Source: Zeugodacus cucurbitae
Lineage: Eukaryota > Arthropoda > Insecta > Diptera > Tephritidae
Direction of reading: 5' to 3'
Assembly (NCBI RefSeq): GCF_028554725.1
Contig: NC_071667.1
Coordinates: 72,028,001-72,092,000 of the forward strand
Length of the DNA stretch: 64,000 nt
Under the pieces are notes generated by a model, which saw only the letters and a program-made list of their open reading frames with translations, had not been told where the DNA came from and did not search any database. The translations under genes were made by a program, and so were the position numbers. Shown here in pieces: positions 37,831-48,987 of the stretch (positions within the stretch are counted from its first letter, which is position 1; every line of letters begins with the position of its first letter).

Positions 37831-38240
37831 CCAACTGAAAACGGTTCTGTTTATAAATAAATTCATTAAGAATTCTACGAAGACCAATGTATTCACGCTA
37901 TTTCTTGACTTGTTAGTCAATCAATTAATTTTGACTGCATAATCCTTTGTTGACACAAGAGTATCATAGGAAAACAAGCGAAAATGTCGCGTTGCAAAGT
38001 GCGCATAAATAAGAAAAATTATGCGACAGCAAGACAAGGCAAGCTTTGTTGTTATTACTTGAGTTGACTAACGGAATTTCAAACTCAATATTGAGTAGAC
38101 GAACAAGTGCAAGCTGTCTGACACAAGTTCAGCTGTCTGGCATTAATTACTATAATATTCGAATGAAATCGGTTGTATTCAAGTTAATATTTTAGAAAAT
38201 TATAGATTTTTAACTGAAAAATAAAACCAAATTTGTATAT

Positions 38241-38248
38241 GTTCATAA
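38241..38248. repeat. 8-bp target site duplication, left copy
   Basis: GTTCATAA, repeated exactly at 38715-38722 on the other side of the hAT MITE. Confidence 0.85.
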
Positions 38249-38714
38249 TAGGGCTCTTAAAATTATTCGATTAACTTGAAAACCGATTATTCGAATATCC
38301 GGTTTGTAACCGTTCGTACGAATATTAACCGGTTTCGATTAGTCGCAATGTTACGACTATTCGAATAGTCGTTCTACTGCGATTATTCGAATAGTTGTAC
38401 TGTCACTATTCGAATAAATGAAATTTGTTTGAAATCCAAGCAGCCTTTGATTTTTGTTTGTTTTTATTTGTGAAAATGTCAATTGTGCGCATTTTTCCTG
38501 TGTTTCACTTTTTTCAATAAAAAGAGAAATTTAATGAACTTACACTATTCGAATAGTCGACAACGAACGGTTAACCGGATAGTCGGACGTGAGCGGTTAA
38601 TCGAATAGTCGATGACTGACGACTATCCGAATAGTGCAAACCGATTATTATTATTCGAATAATGCCATATTCAGTTAATTCGGTTAGTCGATTAGTCGAA
38701 TACCAAGAACTCTA
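38249..38714. mobile_element. hAT-type MITE, 466 bp, full of TATTCGAATAGTCG motifs
   Basis: It is flanked by an exact 8-bp duplication, GTTCATAA (38241-38248 and 38715-38722), the size used by hAT transposases. The ends are inverted and imperfect: TAGGGCTCTT on the left and TAGAGTTCTT on the right, read inward. Most of the interior is made of variants of CGATTATTCGAATAGTCG in both orientations, with a plain AT-rich patch at about 38440-38530. No coding content. Confidence 0.88.
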
Positions 38715-39037
38715 GTTCATAACTATCAGTTATTTATAACACCCAAACCTAAATGAGACGACGAGACCGGTTGTCTCTCTGTACGTTCAAGTAAAACATA
38801 ACCCGAATGGAAATATCTTGATAAAACTTGGGGCCTTGGCAATCTGAGAACAAAACTTGTAACAAATAGCGCTTCTAATGTGTTTCTTAACGATTTCATA
38901 CCTACACACTCAGATACCGAATAAACCAAAATGATCGAAAATCGGTCTCCTTTCCTAATAATGATGTAACTTGGTACTAAAAACGGGTTCATTACTTTCC
39001 ATATGAGTTTTGAACTACCGATTTATTTTATTTGGTA

Positions 39038-39490
39038 TACGAGGTTTGTTAAAAAAATAACGGGAATTTTTATAAAAAAAAAATATTTATTCGTCTACAT
39101 TATTGTTGTCGCCTTTCGTTGTTATGCACTAATGTCAACGCAGCAGCCAATCCTCGAAACACTTCTCGAACTCGATTTTTAGCAAAGCTTTTGGTTCTTT
39201 CGATTTCTCGTATAATTGTAGAAAGACGATACTTTAAGGTGCTCTTTAATTTCGGAAATATGAAAATGTCACACGCAGTCATGTCTGACGGATTTGGAGG
39301 GTGAGGCATGGTTACAGTTCTGTTTTCTAACCAAGAACTCACTAACAAGCAACGAAGTGTGAGCTTTTAACAAAAGAAAATCGCCAAGCCCATAAAGGCA
39401 CGTCTAATCTTAGCGACTGCTACATCCAAAGTAAAATTTTCAATCTCGCGAAATTTAAAAATTCCCGTTATTTTTTGAACACACCTTGTA
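39038..39490 (-). mobile_element. internally deleted mariner, 453 bp
   Basis: TA flanks both sides. The inverted ends begin TACGAGGTTTGTT (left) and TACAAGGTGTGTTC (right), followed on both sides by AAATAACGGGAATTTTT. On the minus strand the frame 39100-39348 gives SSWLENRTVTMPHPPNPSD, then MTACDIFIFPKLKS, the block around the third catalytic Asp of mariner transposases (usual form PPYSPDLAPCDFFLFPKLK). The N-terminal two thirds of the transposase are deleted, so it is a dead copy. Confidence 0.85.
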
Positions 39491-39492
39491 TA

Positions 39493-42400
39493 TCGGTCTT
39501 TGTGAGAATTATTTGAATGAAATTGCATGAAAATATTTTCAAAGGTAAAGCATACATAGATTTTTGATTTCTACAAATTTCGATTTTTTAAATAATGATG
39601 GCGGAACTTAACTCTTCTTTCTAATCATACCACTGCTGTTGCATGCCATTTCACATAATTTTTGAAAAATTTCACTTATTGCCATTAACCTGAAATGTTT
39701 CTTCGCTAAAATAATGCTCGAAAACACTTATTTTTGAATTTCATAAAAATTAACCAAAATTTTCATGGGCATCTAAAATTTATTAAGCACGCTTTTGGCG
39801 CACGTTTTGCATATAAACAGTATTGCCAGTTAAAATCTGCTGCTCATAATGTCGCGCACTTACTTAAAAAGCGCATAAAAAATAAACTTTACACAGCAAA
39901 TTTGTGTAGCGTGTGTTTGTTGTTGTTGTAGTTGAAGGACACGCGTTCAATGCTAAGCAAAGGATTAAGGGGTCAATAAAATCAAGTGACGCGCTCTGAT
40001 TCATGTTAACTGTCAACAGCAATGAAGAGGTGAAAAGGCTGTAAAATGAACTAGTGGAATTTCAATGCGCATACAAACTGCAAGGCAATTGAATTGGAGT
40101 AGATAACGGTAGTTTGTTTTAATTCGAAAAATATGAAACATTGTAGGAAGATGAGAAATAATTAAAGAAATACAAATTTTGTTTTTTTTTTAATATAGTT
40201 TCCGCATGCTTTTTCAGGTGTTGCATCACATCAAACAAACCATTTGACCTCTAATGGCTTTCAAGACACCAGCTTTCACCTCAAAGCATTTACAGCTGCT
40301 GTTGCGCTTTATGCATTCACTCATGTGGCAAATTAATTTGTTTTTCGCATCTTTGTGTCAACAGTAACAGCAACAAACAAACATATTGCAACTAATGGTA
40401 TTTTAAATTTTACACGCTTTCACCACTTTTTCTGCTCAGTCTTCAGCGCCAACCGCTTGACTCCCCTTGCATCATTATTTTCCCGTTAAACACTGTGCGC
40501 GTGGCGTTTGTGCTCAAATGCACGTAAGAAAATTCGCATTCACATTTTCGTTTACGCCAAAGCAATAATAACTTCCGCTCTCCTTGGAAGATACAATATT
40601 TCGTGCTTTGTCGTTGCCGTTGCGCCAACATGCTTTCAGTATTTATTTATTCATTGTTTTTTGTTGTTGTTGTTGTTGGTTTTCTGTTGCAATGTCTCTG
40701 GTTTTTACAACTACCAAGCGTTTTTGCTCATCACCAAAAAAAAAAAAAAAACAAAAATAAGCACAAAAACTTTAGCGGCCACATAAAAAGCGCGTAAAGT
40801 ATGCGGGCTAACGCCTAGCGGTATGCAACGTATTTTGTGTGAAAATCACAAATATAAACATTTATGGAGATAATTGTGTGTTTTTGTGTTGTGAAAGTTG
40901 TGCAGGTGTGAAGAAAGCAACTGTTGGTTGTGACGTGTCAACGTTCTTCAAGTGGTGCAATGTCGTCTTGCAATGAAATCTTTAGTACAAGGAATGAAAG
41001 CCTGATTACTCAAAAAGTTAAAAAATATAAAAATTTAAAAATGATGAGCAGTCTACTAGTTTCATTATTCATTCCAATTCATTAACGAACTTTTTTTATA
41101 TATACTGGATACATCGATGATGCCTAAGATCAGGATTTATATACAAGTGTGAAACTTAGTATATTTTCATTAGTAAAAATCTTACAAAAATTGTAAAGTT
41201 AATAAAAAACTTACAGCAATAAAATTAAGTAGAGGTCACGTGACGGAGGAGAAACTATTATCCATACCCCATATCAAAATATGAACTTTCATTTTTTGAA
41301 AATTGAACTTAAACCAAACGCTGCCTGCCACAACCTACTTGAAATAAGAGGAGGAGATAAAGAACGGTTTCAAATAATATCCAACCTTCATGCCTAAATA
41401 TGTATATAATCAGCAAATTGACTATCAAAAGAACTCTGGAAGATGGACCCACCAAACATTTATTATTAAATGCCAATGCGATTAAATGTTTGATTTATCA
41501 AGATTGAACAACCGCAATACTGTTCCGATTCATCAAATCGTTATTTTTTTGGTCGATTGTGAACTAGAGTTGCTAGATTTAGTTCTATTGTTGATCCCAC
41601 TTTCAAATGTTAGCTTCGGCTGGCACAAATCCCCCCGTAAGACACTCATCGTGCATTATTATTCGAACTTTTGTAGTCTGCCGGGCATCTTATGACTCGT
41701 ATACGAGTATATAGTCGGTGTTCAAGGGAAGACATTGTTGGAAAGTAAATTCCCTCAGGCATTTAATGATTTCAACCCTCAAAACTACCTTTTCACTGGG
41801 TTCTCTACGACTGAAAGAATAATTTAAATAAAACCTTTTGAGATTTCATTGTTTACGAATAAACGGTTTTGATTTTATTCGAGTAAACTCTACCTAGATT
41901 CTATCAAATATAAAGATTAATAGCCTTAATCTTTGTTGTGATAATAAGACTACGTGGTCGCTTTAAAAAATAACTAAGTGAAAATCACTATTCTAACTTC
42001 GAAAACAACCGCTATGTAACTGAAGTCGAACCTAGAAATTAATCACTAAATTCGAAATTTTCGCCCATGCCAGCCAGCTCTTGAAACCTGAAATTTAATC
42101 ATGTACTCATTAAATATATTAAAGTATGAAAGCTTATTAATCACTTAAGAGATTCAATGCCTTCAGCAACGGATAGTTTATGCGCTTACACGTTCAGGCA
42201 AAATCTGCTCAAGCACCCTGTGACATGGATAACCGTTTAACTAGGTTTTATCTTACAACAACAGACCATAGCAGATTTCTCGCATTTTACTACATTAAAG
42301 GGACCGCCAACGCTGTGATGTAATACTTATGCAGCCCTTATCACGAGAATTGCTTTGCAATTTAAAAGCGCTGTGTCCTTTATACGACGCGTGCGAATGG

Positions 42401-42905
42401 CAAACGCGTTAATTCTTTGAAAATATTTACCCACTTTGGAGTAACAAGTTAACGCGACTAAATGTTGCAGACATTAATATGCATACTATGCACACTCCGC
42501 GTGGCGCATTTGTTCACAGCTCCGCTCCGCTGCGATGATGCTCAATCAGCGGTGGCAGCGATGTGCACGCAAATGGTGACAATGAAGTGAAATGGCAGTT
42601 AGTGCCAGTTAATAAGGCGCTAGTCAGTCAACATTCCACATTCAACAGTCAGCAGTCAAGAGTCAAGAGACAGCTATGCTGTACAACAATAGCAACACAA
42701 ATTGAATTTGCTCATAGTCATGCGAGTTGAAGTAAAAGAAATTTCATTTTGATTGATTTGTGCTGCAACAACACTCACATGTACTAAATGCTCCCCCGAT
42801 TCATATTAACTCATGCAGGAGCACTCAAGACTGTGCACGAGCGGTGTGATAACTCGTAGATTTAATTTTTACTTAACAATTCAATTCTTTGTTATTTTGT
42901 AATTT
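39493..42905. other. long spacer, no gene recognised
   Basis: Unique AT-rich sequence with GTT runs (39918-39930, 40660-40680), a long A run (40735-40750) and short AGTCA-type repeats (42620-42670). Several 60-90-codon frames are present, but none has a domain. Confidence 0.45.
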
Positions 42906-42909
42906 ATGC

Positions 42910-43560
42910 GGAGGGTTGAAAGAGAAGGCGCCAATTGGAGATCCCAAGTGTAACCAGGTCGCTCTCCACCTGGTCCCTCCAACGGAGTGGAGGCCTTCCC
43001 CTTCCTCAGCTTCCTCCGGCGGGTACTGCATCGAACACATTCAGAGCTAGAGTATTTTCGTCCATTGGAACAACATGACCTAGCCAGTGTAGCCGCTGTC
43101 TTTTTATTCGCTGAACTATGTCAATGTCGTCGTATAACTCGTACAGCTCATCGTTCCATCGTCTGCGGTATTCGCCGTTGCCAATGTTCTCAGGACCATA
43201 AATCTTGCACAAAATTTTCCTCTCCAAAACTCCTAGTGTCGTCTCATCTGATGTTGACATCGTCCGAGCTTCTGCACCATAATGCAGGACGGGAATGATA
43301 AGCGACTTGTAGAGTTTGATTTTGGTTCGTCGAGGGAGGACTTTACTTTCCAATTGCCTACTCAGTCCAAAGTAGCATATGTTGGCAAGAGTGATTCTGC
43401 GCTGGATTTCGAGGCTAACATTGTTCGTGTTGTTGATGCTGGTTCCCTGGCACAGCCATATTAATTTTGCGGGTATACCAAATTCAGACATCGCGGCACA
43501 AAGACAGCTCCTTTTCGTGCTGTCGAAAGCAGCTTTATAAATTACAATTATTGTTCACTT
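42910..43560 (-). pseudogene. non-LTR retrotransposon reverse transcriptase C-terminus
   Basis: The minus-strand frame 43006-43491 shows ISLEIQRRITLANICYFGL-like, then KIKLYKSLIIPVLHYGAEA, then LERKILCKIYGP, then YRRRWNDELYELYDD, then RLHWLGHVVPMDEN. This order is standard for the region after the palm of LINE reverse transcriptases. Past a frameshift, a GRPPLRW-like end and ISNWR follow to about 42910. The catalytic YADD is not included, so this is a 5'-truncated copy, as LINEs often are. A related piece lies at 49660-50050. Confidence 0.8.
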
Positions 43561-43577
43561 TAAATTCGAGCATTTAA

Positions 43578-44293
43578 GGGGTTATATACAGTTAGACGGC
43601 CGAAAAAAGTGAATTTTCCTGATTTTTTCTGAGAAAACTTTTTAATTTATTGATCCAAAAATTTATACACATATTATGGTATCTTTTAACTGTATTTTAA
43701 GACTTAGTACTAGTAAAAATATTTATTTGAAAAAGAGCTACAGCTGATCTCCAGGAGCTCCTCTCAAAAAAGACGTTTTGCGGTGACCACTATATCTCGG
43801 AACTGGATCACCCGAAATTAAAAAACCAAACAGATTTCGTTAAAATAATGTTAAATCTAGTAATTAATCGAAGGAATAAGCAAAAATTTTTTTGACAAAA
43901 TGGTGGTTTCTCAAAAAAAAAAAATCGATTCTTCACCGAAATTTCGGCCTTAAATTGTTTATAAAAAAATATTTATCGGAGAGAAAAATCGTCGATTAAT
44001 TACTAAAAAATTTATTTAAGAAGGTCGTGGTGAAATTTTAGACTAATCGGTCTAGCCGTTTTCGAGTAATGTTGGTCACCGACTTTGAAAACACCATTTT
44101 GAGAAAAACGCGTTTAAAGTTTGGACCTTGTACTTCCAAGCACTCTGAAGCGTCTTTTCAAATTTTTCATTTGCTTGTAACTTTGAAAATATTCACCGGA
44201 ACGATATGAAATTTTCTGTGTGAATTTTTAAATATATGTACATTAAGAAAATGAAATAAAAAAAAATCGATTTTTTGAACTGTATATAACCCC
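43578..44293. mobile_element. TTAA MITE family A, copy 3 (716 bp)
   Basis: Flanked by TTAA (43574-43577 and 44294-44297), with the same GGGGTTATATACAGTTAGA left end. The right end has lost the TTCTAA-side bases, so the match there is shorter. It lies close behind the LINE fragment at 42910-43560. Confidence 0.9.
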
Positions 44294-44796
44294 TTAATAA
44301 TCTTACAAATTCCTCCATACCACTGGGTTCCCTGAGCTTAAAAGAAGCAGTTAAATGAAATATTTTGAAATTTGATTGAATTGGATATGAAAGGTATTTA
44401 TTTTGTCGAACAACATTGTCTCCAGATACTGCAGTCAGTATAGAGTTTTAGATGTGATCCTTTATATTATAATTACCCTCTTCTTTTTAATATAATTAAA
44501 TATTTTTTTTAGTTAAATCCGAGACCATATTTTTAAGATAATTCTGTGCTCATATGAATATGCAACCATATGAACAATATTACTCATACGACATGTCAAA
44601 CACTATTTGGGCGATTGCACCCACATAAAATAGTTTATTATCTTTCATCAGATTCGGTTTCTACGCCAGTTAAGAAGAAGATCTTTCATCAGAACCAACC
44701 ATTTTCGATAATAAATTTATATACAGCGTTGCATTTGCTTCTAGTAAAATAAGGTTCACTCACATTTTCACACTCTCTCTCCGCTCTCAATATTTC

Positions 44797-44862
44797 AGCT
44801 TAAATAGTCACCCTCCTACACAAGCACACACACATAGAGCCAACCATCTCTGTGCTTGCAAG
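44797..44862 (+). promoter_or_regulatory. AstA: splice acceptor and 5' leader of AstA
   Basis: A pyrimidine-rich run (CTCTCTCTCCGCTCTCAA) leads to TATTTCAG, with AG at 44797-44798. The leader then runs 64 bp to the ATG at 44863. This implies at least one upstream non-coding exon, so the transcription start is elsewhere. Confidence 0.6.
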
Positions 44863-45515
44863 ATGTCCACCCACCATCAGCACGCCATTCAACGCACCCT
44901 GTTTGCGCCCACACTGCTACTCGCCACTTCTGCGGCTTTGTTAGCGCTCATCGCCTATGCTGATGCCAAATCGACGGGCATTGTTTTACCACAACAACAA
45001 CAGCAGCAGCAGCAACCGAATACACTACTCGCCGACATTGATAATGACGATATGCGAGACAATGATTTGAGCAGCAACGATGCAGCGAACTACGACAAAC
45101 GCATGGAACGCTACGCATTCGGTTTGGGACGACGCGCCTACACATACACCAACGGCGGCAATGGGATGAAACGCCTGCCCGTCTACAATTTCGGTTTGGG
45201 CAAACGCGCACGTCCCTACTCATTTGGCTTGGGCAAGCGTGGTGAATACGATGAAGATCAGTACATTGATGAGCTGTTGAATGGCAACTCCTATGGCAAC
45301 TCTTATGGCAATGGTTACGATGCGGCATTTTTTGGTGAGCGTGGAATGGGGGTGGGGGGAGTGGAGTGAGGGACTGCTACAATGCTATAATTGTTTGATT
45401 TTATTTTCGCTTTTCAGATGAAAAACGCAACCGACCCTACAGCTTTGGTTTAGGCAAACGCTCACTACAGGAGCCACCACCACACCGTTACGGTTTCGGA
45501 CTGGGACGACGTTAA
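44863..45515 (+). CDS. AstA: allatostatin-A (FGLamide) neuropeptide prohormone, 189 aa, two coding exons
   Basis: Coding exons are 44863-45334 and 45418-45515, with a GTGAGC donor, a TTTTCAG acceptor and phase 1, across an 83-bp intron. A signal peptide spans about residues 10-35. After a Gln run (44-51) and an acidic spacer come five amidated peptides, each ending FGL-Gly and cut at KR or RR: MERYAFGL (81-88), LPVYNFGL (105-112), ARPYSFGL (116-123), NRPYSFGL (162-169) and SLQEPPPHRYGFGL (173-186). The spacer peptide AYTYTNGGNGM (92-102) resembles the one in Drosophila. Peptides 1-3 lie in exon 1, and 4-5 straddle or follow the intron. Known role in flies: brain and gut hormone acting on AstA receptors to limit feeding and gut movement. 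A frame that reads through the intron to 45369 is an artefact. AATAAA signals occur from about 45592 on. Confidence 0.97.
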
Positions 45516-46615
45516 GCGATGTACATGCACATGCAGACACCCCCTCCATCTCAAAAGACAACAGTAAAACCCCCTTAACTAATGCAAACCTAAATAAATG
45601 AAGAAGCGCACGAACTGAAAGTTGAATTCAAATGCGGGCATCATTTGACTTTCGAGTGGCCGAAGCTGAAAATATTTACGAAATATCAACTGAAAACAAA
45701 TAATACACACATACATATATATTACGAATAGCATTTACTTCTAGTCAGCGATGTTTCTAGTCGACAGTTGGACAGTTGGCCAGATTTGAGAGCCAAATTG
45801 GTTGGGTGCAGGGCAGAGTTTCCATACCATTTGGCTTTCAAATGCGCCGCTGCGAACATAATATGTCTAATTTTATTGTTATTAAATGTTAGCAAACACT
45901 AAGCTGAATTTTAAGTTGGGGAGCATACACACGCACACATACATACATACACTACATACTAACTGAAATGTCAAAAAATAAACAAAATCGATTGCCAATT
46001 ACATGTGAATATATATATAATTTTAGAAAATCATCATATTGAAAACAAAAAAAATATATTTTACAACAAACATACATACATACATACAAACAAGCATATA
46101 CTAATACTTATATACTATACTGAAAACATGTATGTATGTAATATTTATCTTATATATGTATGTATATTATATAATAATGTGTGTACAGTTATGTATAATA
46201 GTGGACACTGAATTGTTGTTGCTGCAGATATATGAACATAATGTTAGCTTATACTTATGTATGTATTTAACGGTTATTTATATATATATATATATAAATA
46301 TAACATAACGGCAATTCAAAAATGGATTGAAGCAAAAAAATTAAAAATAAAAAGAAATCACAAAAATAAAAACAAAAAGAAATCACAAAAAATACAAAAG
46401 CAAAAAGCAAGTATTAAAGCAAATTAAGCACATATTTTGAAAAAATATAATATATCTGTATAAAAATCTGTATGTATGTATATGTAGAGAGAGGTAACCT
46501 GATCTGTAGAAATGAGTAACTAAAATATAAAAGTGCTAATCAGAGTTAAAAAAAAAAATATTAAACAAATATAATTATAAAATATTATATAAATTGAGTG
46601 TTCAATTTTTTCTCC
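45516..46615 (+). other. AstA 3' region and AT-rich flank
   Basis: AATAAA lies about 80 bp after the AstA stop, and further ones at about 45977 and later allow a longer 3' untranslated region. The rest is TA/CATA microsatellite (45920-46300) and A-rich sequence. No gene is seen. Confidence 0.5.
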
Positions 46616-46639
46616 TTTCAACGGCAGTAATTTTACACT

Positions 46640-47005
46640 AAAAGTATGCTACAAAAGACGGAGTATCAAATCAGGTTATGACGTCACTTATGCGCCGAAA
46701 GCAACAGATCAGCTGGCATACAGTTAGAATTCGTATTTTATGCCCAAAAGCTGCTCATCATAATAAAAAAATCACGAAACTAAATGGTCAATACTAAATC
46801 GGCGCTAAAATGTATGCTACAAAAAGAGTATGAGTATGCGGTTAGGTTATGTAAGCAGCTGATCAGTGTTGGATTATTTCACAACTGAATGCTGCTCGAC
46901 GCACTCGATATCGCGTCGATCCAAGTGCTCAAACTAAATAGACGCCAAAATGTATGCTACCAAAGACTGAGTAAAAATTAGGTTATGACATCACTTACGA
47001 TGTTA
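46640..47005. repeat. three-copy direct repeat with GTATGCTAC and TAGGTTATG blocks
   Basis: The unit begins GTATGCTACAAAAGACGGAG, or a variant, and continues to AGGTTATGACGTCACTTATG. Starts lie near 46645, 46811 and 46951. Copy 1 holds a full CRE, TGACGTCA (46679-46686); copy 3 has TGACATCA; copy 2 has lost it and carries CAGCTGATCAG. It is not a recognised transposon. Confidence 0.65.
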
Positions 47006-47334
47006 AACGTTAGAATATTTTAAAGTTGTTCGGATGATCAATACTGATGAAATCGATCAACATTTCCGATACAAAAACCACAAACGAAGATCAGCAGAAA
47101 TGTGCAACAAGAAGACAAGTGATGGAATGAAAGTTTAAAATTCCATAACTGATTAAGCATCGCTTGAACCAAAAAAAAAAAAAGAAACGAAGAAATAAAC
47201 TTGTTTAGGTCATACTTAAGCACAGAGATATTGGCGTAATCACTTCTGACCTGGGAAATCAAGAGATGATCAATTTCGTAGTGATCAAATGTGAGGAAAC
47301 ATTTTTTCACAAACGAATAAATTTCTGATTATTC

Positions 47335-48133
47335 GGGTTGAGTATCCCATTTTTAAGTAGGTGGGCGTGGCCCAGCCCTCAAATAGTTTTTTGTACATAT
47401 CTCGGAAACCAATAGAGCTTTCAAAACTTTCTGCAGTCGTTCTATTTAGCCACTTCTTAATACAGTCCGAAAATGAAAGAAATCGGATAATAACCACGCC
47501 CACCTCCCATACAAAAGTTAGGTTGAAAAATACTAAAAGTGGGTTAACTCACTAACGAAACACTAAATTTCACATAAGAAATGGCAGATGGAAGCTGCAC
47601 TCAGATTTTTTTACAAAATGGAAAATGGGCGTGGCGTCGCCCACTTATGGGTCAAAAACCATATCTCAGGAACTAATCGACCGATTTCAATGAAACTTGG
47701 TTTGTAATAGTTTCCTTACATCCCAATGTTATGTTGTGAAAATAGGCCAAATCGCTACACAACCACGCCTACTTCCTATATACCAGAACTTTGAAGACGA
47801 TCTGAATCGTTAACTTTACAATATATAAAGTAAGTACTAGTGAAGATATCGGTGCAGACCTTTGCACAAATACTATGTTTATAATGTGGCAGCCCCATTC
47901 TAAAAATAGCCGAAATCGGACCATAGGTTTTAAGGCCCCATATATCGAACACGAGAACCTCGGTGCTTCTAACCTAATATTAGGGTTTTCAACTTTCAAT
48001 GGACTTTATACAATATATATGACGAATATGTGGGTCAAATTGTGTATTATATAATATAAATAAAGTTAAATAAATAAATTGCGAGAGTATAAAATGTTCG
48101 GTTACACCCGAACTTAGTCCTTCCTTACTTGTT
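47335..48133. repeat. dispersed repeat family B, copy 2 (with 3' tail)
   Basis: It matches copy 1 closely from about 47460 to 47870. It ends with the tail TTGCGAGAGTATAAAATGTT then CGGTTACACCCGAACTTAGT then CCTTCCTTACTTGTT, which I know as the usual end of this repeat in flies. GTGGGCGTGGC boxes are at about 47363 and 47624. Its 5' hairpin is missing. Confidence 0.7.
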
Positions 48134-48335
48134 ATAAATAAAACGCTAGCGCTTATTTGCTGGAACTCAAAAGCATTGAGATCATTCATAATCGAAATTG
48201 GATAAGTGTAGTTTAATGAAACTGGAGTTTTAAACTATTTTTACATATTTTATATCAAAAAACGATTAACAGACCCTAGAAGTCAGCTACATAATGAGAA
48301 GACTTCCGCAATTTAAAATGCAATTCAATATTAAA

Positions 48336-48341
48336 TTTATT
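48336..48341 (-). terminator. poly(A) signal of the 48.4-kb secreted-protein gene
   Basis: AATAAA on the minus strand, about 107 bp after the stop at 48448. Confidence 0.55.
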
Positions 48342-48447
48342 AACTAAAATTTTTCGAATAACTGTACAATATAATAATTTGGAAGAAAAACGAACAAAGT
48401 TTTCGAATGTAATACGAGTAGTTTCAGTAAAGCACACGCACCATAGC

Positions 48448-48919
48448 TTAGCCCGATGAGGTAGAGTTCTGTTGGGATAGCAATTGCAGCAGACGTAGTA
48501 TAAGGAACAAGGTACGTCCTTCAGGCTTTACGTCCTCATTTTCTTCCGATGACGAAACGCTTCTGCTACTAGACGACGAATCACTGTTTGACTCGCTATT
48601 TGACTCGCTGATGCTTACGGACTCATCCTCAAAATTGGCCAATAGTTTTAAAACTCTTGCTGTTAAGAACAAACAAAAACAATTTGTAATAGCACGAGTA
48701 CGAAAGTAAGAAAGCACTTTTCATCAACTTACTAGGGTTGATGCTATAATCTGGGAAGGTTAACTCAGGCTCTGGCTCTGACTCTGGCTCTGGCTCCGTC
48801 TCCGTCTGTGGCTCGTTATTTATATTACCGCCGGGTGCAGCCAATACAGCGCAGAATGCTCCAACAAGAAGGACGCTACAAATCAGTACTAAGTAGGACT
48901 TCATTTTCGGAGTTTTCAA
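48448..48919 (-). CDS. small secreted acidic, Ser/Glu-rich protein, 132 aa, two exons
   Basis: I do not recognise the family. Exon 1 is 48919-48733 and ends in a strong donor (CCTA then GTAAGT). Exon 2 is 48659-48448 after CTTAACAG. The join is phase 1 and makes Thr63. Residues 1-28 are a clear signal peptide (MKTPKMKSYLVLICSVLLVG and on to an AVLAAPG cut area). Residues about 36-53 are a Glu-Pro repeat (TEPEPESEPEPEL). Residues about 73-100 are a Ser/Glu/Asp block with many S-x-E sites, a type of site phosphorylated in secreted proteins. The end is amphipathic (RTLFLILRLLQLLSQQNS). A TATA box lies at 48980-48987 and a poly(A) signal at 48336-48341, so the unit is complete. Its fly-type compact design fits a tissue-specific secreted product, but role and tissue are unknown. 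Confidence 0.75.
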
Positions 48920-48979
48920 TACTCTTCAATCACTGATATTTCACAAAATATTGTTGACATTTCGGTGCAATGAGCGCTA

Positions 48980-48987
48980 CTTATATA
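48980..48987 (-). promoter_or_regulatory. TATA box of the 48.4-kb secreted-protein gene
   Basis: TATATAAG on the minus strand, about 60 bp before the start codon, with an initiator-like TCATTG about 20 bp downstream. Confidence 0.65.

Noticed and set aside
44948..45328. 126-codon minus-strand frame rich in Cys, His and Arg
   Set aside because: It is the exact antisense of AstA exon 1. Its composition comes from the reverse complement of the peptide repeats.
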